This document shows positions 1 to 10,000 of a stretch of DNA of 64,000 bases, piece after piece. The notes beneath the pieces are model-generated. The model saw nothing but the letters and a program-made list of their open reading frames with translations, was not told the DNA's origin and ran no database searches. The number at the start of each line of letters is the position of its first letter. Positions within the stretch are counted from its first letter, which is position 1. Both the position numbers and the translations under genes were made by a program. Source of the DNA: Wolfiporia cocos (taxonomy: Eukaryota > Basidiomycota > Agaricomycetes > Polyporales > Phaeolaceae); NCBI GenBank assembly GCA_029448655.1, contig JACCLO010000001.1, positions 186,001-250,000 on the forward strand, given 5' to 3'.

Positions 1-579
1 GCGACTGCGGCCCCTGCACCTCTCGCGACCTCCGCGACCACGGTCCCTTCGCTCCCCGCACGTCTCGCGACACTGCCCCCCGCACATCTCGTGACACCGC
101 CACCCATGCATTCCGCAACGCCACCTGATGCACCTGACGCGCCCAATGTGGCTCTCGTGACCACCGCGACCGTGGCACCTGCGCCTCTCGTGAACTCCGC
201 GACCGCGACCCCCGTGCTTTCTGTGACTGGTAGCTCCATGACATCGTCCACACCAGCTTCTGTGGTCCCTCCAGCCTCTGAACATGCACCCATGAACGAT
301 GCAACTGACGACACTGTGCACAATGAAGACGTCGGCCCCACTGTAAGTACCACCATTCCCCTCTCACTCTGCCCGCACATTCTAAAGTCGATCTACGACT
401 GGTCAGGACATTTCAATGGAAGATGATGACACCCACTTGTCATCGCAACTGGATTCTCCTGTTGCCAGTGGGCAAGGTGAGCATTGGTACTCTGAGGAGG
501 CTTAAAAAGGGGAATGCTCACCACCAATATCTTTACAGGTGATGAGGACACAGATATGGATATGGGTGGGTCTGACTGA
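1..579 (+). CDS. 3' end of a host-like gene, three exons, 5' end outside window
   Basis: The reading frame is open from base 1 and encodes an Ala/Pro/Thr-rich stretch with repeated short units. I infer exons at <1-342, 407-476 and 539-579. Intron 1 (343-406) starts GTAAGT and ends CAG. Intron 2 (477-538) starts GTGAGC and ends ACAG. Both are about 60 bp, typical of basidiomycetes. Splicing keeps the frame and gives an acidic, Asp/Met-rich C-terminus ending at TGA 577-579. Without splicing the frame would stop at 426. A possible polyadenylation signal AATAAA lies near 694. I recognise no domain. The low-complexity part could be a linker or a surface or cell-wall type region. Exon structure is inference from splice consensus and frame, not from a homologue. 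Confidence 0.55.
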
Positions 580-1278
580 GCAGTTCCAGTCAGCATACAA
601 CTGTATTACCTTTTGTTCATTGTATAAATGTATAATATATGATTTTTTCATTGCTTCATTGTGAGGAGAAAATCAATTTGAACCAGACAAAGAAATAAAC
701 TGGAATGTAAGGCAACAGTTTTTGCTTCATCTTGGAACAGGTAAACTCAATGACATTTCAGCTGCTGCAGGCACAGCAGTCAGGTGTACATGTATGGATT
801 TTGGAATTCATGTTGACAGTCATGAGACAAGCAATGTCTATGAGTTGCTGGCTGTACCATTCATGGATGGAGAAATTGGACAGTGTCCTAATGGGCATAT
901 CATCTGCACCATCTCCTTTGGTGTCCCTGGCCACTAATGGTCTTGCCCAATACCATGAGGGAATTGTCTTCTATGGCTTCCTTGATGATATCCCTGGCAT
1001 CTGGTAGATGTGTTGGGATACCTGATACACATAAATTAAGAACTCACCATGGATAAATGTATCTGTACACTCCACATGAAGCATGATTGTGGCAATCCCA
1101 AGTCTTGAGGCTGTTTGGGATGGAACTTTGGAAGCTGTGGAATTTGTGACTGATGCATCAAATAATGCAAGAACAATGCAGGTCATCACTCTTTTGCCAG
1201 CTCCCATCAACAAACCATCATCATGTCCCTTCCTGTAGTTGACATTGTCATCAACTATGAAGGGGAAATTGCGGCATT
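580..1278. other. Intergenic stretch, no gene recognised
   Basis: AT-rich sequence with only short overlapping frames on both strands (for example 732-1007 on plus and 971-1213 on minus), none with a recognisable domain or consistent splice sites. The first 100 bases are probably the 3' UTR of the preceding gene. Confidence 0.5.
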
Positions 1279-1560
1279 GGTGGGGCGACCCACAACTGTC
1301 ACAATCATTTGGTCACAGCATTGGTGGGCCGACCCGCAAGCATCACGACCGTCAAGTCATGATGGTCGTGGGCCGACCCACAACTGTCACAACCGTCTGG
1401 TCGCGGAAGTCGTGGGCCGACCCACGACCGTCATAACCATCCGGTCACGGTGGTTGTGGGCCGACCCGCAACCGTCACAACCATCTAGTCGCAGCAGTCT
1501 TGGGCCCACCCACAACTGTTGCAACCGTCTGGTCACAGAAGACGTCGGCCCACCCGACGG
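1279..1560. repeat. Minisatellite, about 44-bp period, about six copies
   Basis: The core GTGGGCCGACCCRCAA recurs at about 1281, 1325, 1368, 1412, 1456 and 1500, each followed by a variant of a CGTCACAACCGTCTGGTC block. Copies are diverged by several bases each. The array is GC-rich, unlike the AT-rich sequence on its left, and ends in shorter GGCCGAC/GACCTGAACCGT repeats up to about 1650. It directly abuts the truncated end of element G. Confidence 0.85.
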
Positions 1561-1659
1561 TAGGCCGGACGGTTAGGGCATGGGCCGACGACCGGCTGAC
1601 CTGAACCGTTAGGGGTTGGTACAAGCCGGTTGACCTGAACCGTCACCTACTGTCACTGA

Positions 1660-1730
1660 AAGGTGTGTGACTGCAAGCATGAGCAGATCAAAGACAGTGA
1701 TCATATATATTACATCTTTGCTGACGCATG
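1660..1730 (+). pseudogene. Element G, left fragment of pol (protease-RT linker)
   Basis: The frame starting at 1660 encodes residues that align with the linker between protease and RT in element C, sharing a Cys-Asp-Cys-x-His-Glu motif. The frame runs through the GCATG target duplication at 1726-1730 and continues in frame at 11758, after element A, with Trp-Leu-Arg as in element C. This shows A inserted into G. The 5' part of G (LTR, gag, protease) is missing: the sequence changes to minisatellite just upstream. The fragment is too short to stand alone; the call rests on the frame continuity and on the homology to C. Confidence 0.7.
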
Positions 1731-2429
1731 TGTCACAGATTTGGGACATGCCACTATTTTTCCCGTATTTTTACCTATTTATCTGGTATTTCTACGACCT
1801 TGTAGACATTTACGCTGCTAAGCGCCCGTCTACACGTACACGCAACCAAACAACACGTACACAACGCGGTATACGTCCACTTGTCATAACAACACGTACA
1901 TAACACGCTTGTACGCGTCAATGACTCAGCGGACTAACCTTCGGTGTCACGCGCTTTACTCATATCCCGGTACCGGGCTATGTCAGTACGATTGGATAAG
2001 CGGCCCGCTCGTTATCACATGCCAATGCCCTTATGATTATTCATATCCCGATGCCGGTATATAAGAATCACATGCATGGCTTACTAACGTAGCTACAGCC
2101 ACTTCCACAACATGGACCTACGGTCCAAACAAACGATCTTACTGGTGCGGCCATTACCGGCGCACATGGTCTATTGTAGTTTACGACTTAACCATATTAG
2201 TTATGTCTGCGCACAGACCACCTTCATGTTTGGTTCCCTTACCGGTAACCAAACAAAGCATGTATATAAGTAGGGCTATCACTGCGGATAAGCCTTAGAT
2301 TTGTTCTCTGCATTCGCACAGTCACATATCATCTCTGCTTGCGCCCACTAGTCTCCTCACCAACCTTCTGCAACTCCTTCAAGTCGCCTACAAGGTTATA
2401 GTGTGAGTCCCACAGTCTAGTCTGTGTCA
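1731..2429 (+). repeat. 5' LTR of element A
   Basis: 699 bp, with the same length and sequence class as 11054-11752. It contains a 12-bp palindrome CCCGGTACCGGG at 1966-1977, a TATA box TATATAAG at 2263-2270, the predicted transcript start and self-primer AGATTTGTTCT at 2297-2307, a GTGAGT splice-donor-like site at 2403-2408, and a terminal hairpin with stem CACAG 2411-2415 / CTGTG 2422-2426. Confidence 0.95.
2263..2307 (+). promoter_or_regulatory. TATA box and predicted transcript start of element A
   Basis: TATATAAG at 2263-2270 lies 34 nt upstream of AGATTTGTTCT (2297-2307), the segment complementary to the site after the LTR. The spacing fits a TATA-directed start, which would put the self-primer at the 5' end of the RNA. 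Position of the start is inferred, not measured. Confidence 0.65.
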
Positions 2430-2442
2430 TAAGAACAAATCT
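2430..2442 (+). other. Primer-binding site of element A (self-primer complement)
   Basis: AGAACAAATCT at 2432-2442, two bases after the 5' LTR, is the exact reverse complement of 2297-2307 in the LTR. This matches the Tf1/sushi mode, in which the folded 5' end of the RNA primes minus-strand synthesis. The site does not look like the usual TGG-starting complement of a tRNA 3' end. Confidence 0.8.
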
Positions 2443-3451
2443 CCCCCATACCCCCACCCTTGCGCTTGCGCTTGGGTCTGGGTTTCTATCCTACAGGGGC
2501 TATTACTTGTTGCTGCGCACATCCCTTTCTGCCTGACAAGGCGATTGGGGTGATAGTTGAGATCTGGGGGATACATCACCATTCTCGGCAGAGGATTGGC
2601 AAACAGGGAAGCCACACCGCCTTTTTTAGGCAGGAGGCCTACCTAACCCGGACTCCAGGGTCAAGGAGACATGGTCCTCGCTGACAAGCTTGGACTATGC
2701 GCGGTTAAGACCCGCCTGTGGAGAAAAGGGGACGGTCTGCCTGTGTGCGCCCAACCCCCTGTCATGGCAAGCGTTGTTCAGCGCCCCATCACTATCCATA
2801 GGGTCATCATTATGATGGCATGGGAATTTTCCAAAGCCGCCTCCCAGGCGTAAGGGACCTGCTTTGAACCCGTTATGGGAAAAGCAGTGAGGGGGGTGAC
2901 GTAAAAAATCACCCTGCCATAGGTCACTCGCGGTAGCCAATAGCATAAGTCCTCCGGGCAGCTCGGCGTGCGAGCATGGGTCAAACGGATTTGGGGCCCC
3001 ATTGGAAGAGAAGCGCGTGGCCCACTCCTTCGGGATGTGGAGCGCTGCTGTCTCGCGATCTTAGATCGACAATGGTTTTTTAGCCCTGATGTGACACCCA
3101 TGTGGCTACAGACGGCAACCTCATTGTTGAAGCATGGACAGGCTAAGGGATGTAAAATCCCAGCCACTTTCCGGCATCGTCCCTCCGGGACGGTGTCGTG
3201 TATCCGAATCCCAATCATCTGACCCAGGAACCGGCCTGGCAGTCAGCAACTCTACCCCTGGAGTCGGCGCCTCTGACCGTTAGGGTCATGCGAATATCCG
3301 CGCCGTCTCGGCACAGGGTTTGCGCGCAACATAAGAGTAATTATGCCCCGTAGTACACCTTCTTTGCTCCTGAAAAGGAGTCCACTACCCTACCTTACAT
3401 AATCCCTTTCATTCCTGTTCTTGAACGTATCACTGGGAAACTTCGTTTCTC
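2430..3451 (+). other. About 1-kb non-coding leader of element A
   Basis: No convincing coding frame. The same sequence is in element B (43927-44944). A block near 2700-2790 (GACCCGCC, then GGGGACGGTCTGCCTGTG) is also well conserved in the leader of element F (about 63850-63920), although the F LTR is very different. Conservation without an open frame suggests an RNA function such as packaging, an internal ribosome entry or an intron. Function is inference. Confidence 0.6.
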
Positions 3452-4375
3452 ATGAAGGCTGCACTTTCTAGAATCATGCCCCGCGTTACCCGTCGCACCC
3501 GTGGCTCCTCCACTGCCCCTTACGTCAAACCGGCGAAGCGGTCCCTTCTCAGCCGCATCGACACCACCGACATTCCTCGGGCAGAGGACGTCACCTACAC
3601 CCTTCCTGTAAAGGAAGATTACACTGGGAAACTCCATCTTTGGGAGATTCCCGTCCACATGCCAAAGCACATTGCTGAGGCTGGGAAACCCACTCCTCAA
3701 CCTCCCAAACCAGTTCCGCTCGCTAAGCGTATCTGGACAGAGGAAGAGAAGCTAGCGCAATCCATTACCGCCATGGAGAACCTAATCGAACTCCGCGAAC
3801 TCAACAAGCTCAAGCTCGCCCGCGATAAGCTGAACAAGCGAATCGCCGCCAAACAAGCCGCTAAGGAAGCCAAACAAGCAGCTTCTTCACTGGCCCTCCG
3901 TCTCTCCAGCCCGGCGGCCGGACCTTCTGTTCCGGCCAACCACAAGATTCTCGACCCTTCCCTCGTCTTCGGGAAGAAGAAGCCTCTCCAAGCATGCGAT
4001 CAAGTTATTCCCATGCTAGAAGGCACTCTCACTCGCCTCACTCCTCTCGCCAACCACCCCCCTAATTACCCAGGCTTCCATATGGAAAACGACATGCGTT
4101 TCCATACTATGGTAGTAGAATTGGAGGATCTGGTGGATAACGTAAAGGATAGAGCGAGACGGGGGAGGATCACCAATAGAGACTGGAGAATTATGAAAAA
4201 GTATTGCAAACAGCTCGGCAATATTTCCTTTTTGGATTGGCGTACAGACTTAGCTCGTATCGTAGCAGAATGCGTAGCGCTACAAATTACTTTTGCCTTC
4301 GGTGTAACACCACCTGACAAGGTGGCAGGGCCCTCAACTACTTCGGTAGAAGAGGATATACTCGCGATTGTATAG
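3452..4375 (+). CDS. ORF1 of element A: accessory protein upstream of gag, 307 aa
   Basis: ATG at 3452, stop at 4375, nearly identical to the 307-aa ORF of element B. The first 40 residues are strongly basic (Arg/Lys-rich). Next comes a Pro-rich segment after the motif LHLWEIP (about residues 61-67), then a long charged helix of Lys/Glu/Ala (about 90-150) that could form a coiled coil, and a C-terminal helical part. I see no signal peptide or membrane segment, so it is not an envelope gene. No zinc knuckle or protease motif is visible. A diverged counterpart stands at the same place in element D (55127-55942), sharing LHxxWEIP and N-x-D-x-R-x(3)-KY-x-K. Conservation of length and position in different families indicates a real protein. 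The basic N-terminus suggests nucleic-acid binding, but the function is unknown. Confidence 0.8.
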   Translation: MKAALSRIMPRVTRRTRGSSTAPYVKPAKRSLLSRIDTTDIPRAEDVTYTLPVKEDYTGKLHLWEIPVHMPKHIAEAGKPTPQPPKPVPLAKRIWTEEEKLAQSITAMENLIELRELNKLKLARDKLNKRIAAKQAAKEAKQAASSLALRLSSPAAGPSVPANHKILDPSLVFGKKKPLQACDQVIPMLEGTLTRLTPLANHPPNYPGFHMENDMRFHTMVVELEDLVDNVKDRARRGRITNRDWRIMKKYCKQLGNISFLDWRTDLARIVAECVALQITFAFGVTPPDKVAGPSTTSVEEDILAIV

Positions 4376-4517
4376 TAGAAATACTATCATCTTTAACTCT
4401 GAAATAGAGTGCGAGTGTGATCTATAACGAAAGTCGCAGCTTTCAAAACCAATCCCTTCTTAAGAATCTAAGACAATGAGTAACCGGAAACTAACATTCG
4501 TCACAAACAGATTCACA

Positions 4518-6535
4518 ATGTCCTCCACCTCCTCCGTCAGCACTCCTCTCGCCCCCCGCAAGATGCGCCTCCGCTCAGAAGGTCCGGTGACCCCGGTAGC
4601 TGGTCCCTCGGGAACCCAGCAACTGGTGACGCTGGAGCACCTAAGCGAGGGAGAGGAAGAAGAAGAAGAGGAAGGAGAAGAGGAAATGCCGGAGTTCGCT
4701 CCCCCGCAAAGGGAACCTCCGACCAACCCCATGGGAACACGCCCAGGCTCCCCCATTGCCGGATATCCACCGGCTCGTCGAACTCGCCCTATCGGGCCCG
4801 CCACCACCCTGGAAATGGAATTTTCGGGTCCGACACGACAGACCAATGTCGCTGTCGAGAACAACCTCAAGGCGTACCTCCCTGAGGAGGAACACCACAA
4901 GGTGGATGGGTCCCTACATGGGCCGATCATCGACGCCGCCGTACAACGAAGTGCGGCCATCTCCCACGACACCACCGACACCCTCGGTCGAATGGTGCAC
5001 GCTCGCCTGGAGCGAATCCACGGCAGAATCGACTCCCTGGTTGGGCAATCCAGGGCAATCGAACAGAAGGCCCAAGACGAGCTACACGAAGCGGTCAATT
5101 CGGTCCGGAACGAGGTGCTGTCCACTCATGGTGGACCTCGGCAAGGAACTCCGACAGGAGTACACCGCCAAGCTTCTCCGCAATGGAGAAGGCAGCTCCG
5201 GAAGGACTACCGGTCCCGGCTGGACGACCTCGAGGATGCATTTCGCAGAACGCATGGAGAAGGTTGACGACGAACTCCGGAGGATTCCGCAAGAATCCCT
5301 CCGTTCCCAACCCTCCCGGCGTCCGCACGCCATCCGGAAGACTCAGCTACCGGCCCCCGGTCAATGCTCAAGCCAGATGCAGCCGAGGCCGCTGCCGCCG
5401 CACAAGCTGCAGCCTGCTGCCTGCAGCAGCCGTCGCCCCGCAGATTCCAGGTCTGCCTCAAAACCTGAAAATCCCCCCTCCCCCCGAATTCTCTGGGTCA
5501 TCTGGAAAGGTGACTGCGCAGGAATGGGTGGAAAAGATGGGCCTGTACTTCGGTACGCTCAGGGTCTACGACGACCATGACCGTATCACCACGGCCCTCT
5601 TCCGCGTCACAGGGGACGCATACAAATTTTTCTCGCCTCTCATCAAGAAGGCAGGAAATGGTGAACCTCTCGGCACCTGGGAGGATTTCACCAAATCCGT
5701 AATGGTGCAATATGGGAAGATGACGGATAAGGAGATAGCCAAGAAGGAAATTCGCGGCTACTACGGCACGAAGGGCAAGGAACTGGCAGAATCAAACTAT
5801 TTCAATTACTGCGAACGGTTCCGCACCCTCGGCCGACTCTCCGAAACCGCCAACGAGACTCTGGTGTGGGAATTCACCGAGACTCTCCCGGAAAAGGTTC
5901 AAGGACACCTTAAACGTCCTCGGCAAGACTCCGTTCTTCAAGGGCCCCGACCGACATCGAGCCCTCTATCGACTTCGCTCTGGAAATGTACCAAACGTCA
6001 TATCCAGACAAGATCAAGGGCTCGATCTTCGAGAAGGCCGGCAAGAAGGACTCGGCACCTGCCGAAAAGAAGGAGACGTCCTCCGCTTCTGCAAAGAAGT
6101 CGGAGAAGAAAAAGGACAAGGGAAAGGCGCCCGCCAAAGCCCCCGCCGACTACCACCAACGCCGTCTGCACTTACTGCAAGCAGACAGGGACACTACTTT
6201 CAACAAGTGTCCTAAGCTTGCCGCGGACAAGGCTGCGGGAACGTTCGTGCCTGCCTGCTCAGCGGGCCGAACAACAAAGGGCGAAGGATGCAGCTGCCGC
6301 GTCTGGAAAGACCACGGCTGCTCCTTCGGGTAGTGGAAAGGGACAGGCTTCTGGCAAGAAGCCGTACTCGGCGCCCCCCGCGGATGGCAAGACGTATCGT
6401 GCCCGAACAATCTGGGAAGAAGTGACGGCTGACTCAAGCTCAGCAGGACCCTCGGCCCCCGCCACCACCGTCGCCAATGTCGGGACCATCTCGGTTCCCC
6501 TCGCCCCAACCACACGTCTCGAAGACGTTCTGTGA
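4518..6535 (+). pseudogene. gag: Gag of element A, frameshifted
   Basis: Homologous to the intact 662-aa gag of element B (40867-42855). The start is ATG 4518; an upstream in-frame ATG at 4476 is also present. The acidic Glu-rich run, the coiled-coil part, the capsid domain (about 5470-5990) and the Cys/His knuckle region near 6170-6215 can all be followed, but in three alternating frames. Aligned by eye to B, the breaks are many single-base insertions, for example at about 5126, 5170, 5190, 5240, 6150, 6185 and 6200, with almost no compensating deletions. The knuckle itself is disrupted. The product would be non-functional. The insertion-only pattern could be decay, a divergent gag lineage or a sequence error. 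Confidence 0.85.
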
Positions 6536-7021
6536 AGAACACACCAGCCCCGCAGCGGCTGGGAGTGTACAGCGCCCCGAAGAAGCGCACCTCTACGAAG
6601 AGGCTTCACAGAGACCCCTTATCTTGTGGGAAGATAAGGCGGTCGTACGTCACCCGGTATCCCATCTCGGCATATTCGGTAACATCGGCAATGGACTTTG
6701 CCCGGAGGACAAGGACACTAGCTACACGTGCCCCTCCTGTACAATACTTTTATCCTGACCCACTCGCGCTGAAGTTTTTCACTTTGTATAATGTACATGG
6801 AAACGATTCTCGAGACGACAATAAATCGTTCTCTATCGAAGTGGAACTGTGGGTATATGGAAAGAAAGTCAACGCCATGGCATTAATCGACACCGGTGCA
6901 TCAATAAGCGTCATAGATAAGAAACTCGTACATGAGGAGAAGTTAGTCACTCAGAAACTACCTTCGCCTCTAGAGATTCGCAACGCCGACGGTACCTCTA
7001 ATACCGCCGGTAATATCAACT
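6477..7021 (+). pseudogene. Protease part of pol in element A, frameshifted twice
   Basis: The pol frame opens inside the end of gag, one base ahead, and runs from 6477 to 6758. A one-base insertion near 6682 (TAACATCGG against TAACTCGG in E) moves coding to the next frame, which holds the aspartic protease motif ALIDTGASISVID near 6880-6920. A second insertion near 7020 (ATCAACTATGG against ATCAATATGG in E) moves it again into the RT frame. The catalytic Asp-Thr-Gly is present, but the domain is separated from RT. The same region is continuous in B and E. Confidence 0.85.
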
Positions 7022-10000
7022 ATGGCAGTAAAAGCTTATATGGTGCACGAGGAACACAAGTCCACCGAATTCTTGTACGTAATGGACGTACAGAATGCGG
7101 ATGTGATCCTCGGATATGACTGGTTCCTGAAACACAACCCGGACTTCAATTGGCCGGAAGGAACCTTCACATATCGGTGTACGGAAAAATGCAAACATGG
7201 CAAACGGGTTTCGATTTCTGAGGAAGAAGACGAAATCGAACCTCGCAACATCTATCAGATTATCAACGACTTTCCAATAGATTTTCTCGGCTTAGAGGAG
7301 CCTGAGAATCCCTTTGTCGCTTGGGTGAACACCCTTGACGAAGGAACGGAACTCCTTATCGACGCCATTCAGTCAATAACGGAGAAGTCGGATGATGAAT
7401 TCCTGACAGATGCGGATCTCCAGAAATGGAAATCCTTGGTTCCGGAGGAATATCAGGAGTTTGGTCCCACGGTATTTTCTCAACGCGCATCCGAAAGGAT
7501 GCCCGAACGGAAACCATACGACCACGCCATCGACTTCCCCGATGACGCGGTACTACCGCCTCCGAGTAAGGCATACAAGATGTCTCCTCAGGAAGCGAAC
7601 TCGCTAGATCAGTGGATTCAGGAAGAGTTACGGAAGGGCTACATCCGACACTCGAAATCTCCGATCGCGAGTCCGGTCTTCTTCGTCCCTAAAAAAGACG
7701 GCGGAGCCCGAATGGTAGTCGATTACCGAAAGGTAAACGACTTGACCATTAAAAACAGGTACCCTCTCCCACGCATAGACGAGCTTATCGATAAGCTTAG
7801 CCAGGCTTCGATATTTACGAAGCTCGACTTGCGTTGGGGCTACAACAACGTAAGAATCAAGGAGGGAGATGAATGGAAGACCGCATTCATTACGCCTAAC
7901 GGCCTTTACGAAGCCGTAGTCATGTACTTCGGTTTTTGTAATGCACCCAGCACGTTCCAACACATGATGAACGATATCCTAGGTGACCTTATCAGAGAAG
8001 GAAAGGTCATTGTCTACCTAGACGACATCCTTGTGTTCGGAAACGACCTGCTGGAACACCGTCGTATCGTCAAGCAAGTATTACAAATCTTGCAAGACAA
8101 CGACTTGTTCGCGAAGCCTGAAAAGTGCTTCTTCGAACAAAGCAGTATTGAATACCTGGGAATGATCATTTCCAAAGGAAAAGTCGAAATGGACCCTAAG
8201 AAGGTAGCCGGCGTAATGGACTGGCCTACACCTGCCAAGGTGAAGGACGTCCAGGCCTTTGTTGGCTTCGCCAACTACTACCGGCGGTTCATTAAAGACT
8301 TCTCTAAAGTGGTTAAGCCATTAACCGAACTGTCCAAGAAAAACACGCAGTGGAATTGGGGACCCGAACAAGCGGAAGCCTTCCAAACTCTCAAGGAAGC
8401 TTTCACATCGGCTCCAATACTCCGGATCCCAGATCAGGAATCCCCGTTCCGCGTGGAAGCGGATTCTTCCGATTACGCAACTGGTGCAGTGCTATCGCAA
8501 TACTCTTCGGAGGATAAGCTCTGGCATCCGGTAGCCTTTTACTCGAAATCTCTATCAGCACCCGAAAGGAACTATGAGATTTACGATAAGGAGTTGCTCG
8601 CAATCATCCGCGCTCTAGAGGAATGGAGACATTACCTCGAAGGACACCCACACAAATTTGAAGTATGGTCGGATCATCTCAATCTGACATATTTCAAATC
8701 GGCACAACGGCTTACCCGGAGACAGGCACGTTGGAGTCTTTACCTGACAAGGTTCAACTTCACCATGTGCCACAAACCCGGTAAAACAATGCTTACGGCT
8801 GATCCTCTGTCACGGAGGCCAGACCATGAAGAGGGGGTGGAACTCGACAATCGCGATCAAATTTTGCTGAAACCGGAATACTTTACGGTTAGGGCGCTAG
8901 AAGCGTCACAGCAGGAGATACAATCAGGCGACGAGGACCTTCTCCGACAAATCCGACAAGCCCTCATGGACGATCAAATTACCAAGGATTACCAGGAACT
9001 ACTGAAAAGTGGTCCCAAGGAATTCGGTAAAGATCTCCAGGAATGGAACATGGAGGCCGGATTACTCCTCAGACGAGGAAAAGTGTACGTTCCAAAAGAG
9101 CCTAAGGAATTGCGCACGAAGATTCTGGAGTTACATCATGACCATGTGACGGCCGGACACTTCGGACGATGGAAGACCTATGAACTTCTATCACGTAATT
9201 ACTGGTGGCCTGGAATGACCACAATGGTAAAGCAATACGTGGAAGGTTGTGACACATGTCAACACATGAAGAACCACAACCAGACCCCGTACGGACCCCT
9301 GCAACCGCTCCCAGTTCCGGAAGCACCTTGGGACACCGTCACAATTGACCTTATCGTCCACCTACCACCCAGCGGCGAATTGAAACAATTCAATGCTATT
9401 ATGGTAATAGTGGACCGGCTTACCAAACGAGCACATTTCATTCCCACGTCCGACAAAATAACGGCAAAAGAATTAGCGAACCTCCTGTACCTTCGGATTT
9501 ATCCGAACCACGGACTTCCAAAACAAATCATTTCGGATAGAGGCCCGCAATTTGCAGCCGCCTTATTCAAGGGATGGTGTGAGCAATTGGGAATCCAACG
9601 GTCAATGACAACCGCCTATCACCCGCAAGCGGATGGCCAGACGGAGAGAGTTAACCAGATCCTGGAACAATATCTTAGATGTTACATCGATGTTATTCAG
9701 AAGGATAACTGGTCATGGTTTCTCCCAACGGCTGAATTCGCGTACAACAACGCGGCTAGTGAGACAACAAAGAATAGCCCATTCTTTGTCGAACTAGGAA
9801 GGCACCCTAATGCAGGACCTACGAATTTACGTCCAACACCATACACGGACCTAAATGTCATTGCTTACGAACGATGGTCAGCACAAGAACAAGCTAAGGC
9901 AGCAATGAAACTGGCTGCTGAACGCTGGTCTTGGTACTACGATCAACATAAGCGCTCGGTACCGTTTAAAGTCGGCGACAAAGTTCTCGTTGACGCCCGT

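Noticed and set aside
2431..2442. tRNA-primed binding site after the 5' LTR
   Set aside because: The sequence does not begin with TGG as expected for the complement of a tRNA 3' CCA end, and it matches the element's own LTR exactly; the same holds in the other elements.
2460..3222. Overlapping leader frames (for example 2778-3218 minus, 2968-3222 plus) as genes
   Set aside because: They occur in A and B only because the leader is duplicated; they lack domains and are not kept as frames in the leader of F.
3452..4375. ORF1 as an envelope gene
   Set aside because: No signal peptide, membrane segment or cysteine pattern; it is charged and helical, and lies before gag instead of after pol.
8403..8603. 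Antisense frames over pol (many, in A, B and E)
   Set aside because: They are shadows of the conserved pol frame in the other strand and track its codon bias.
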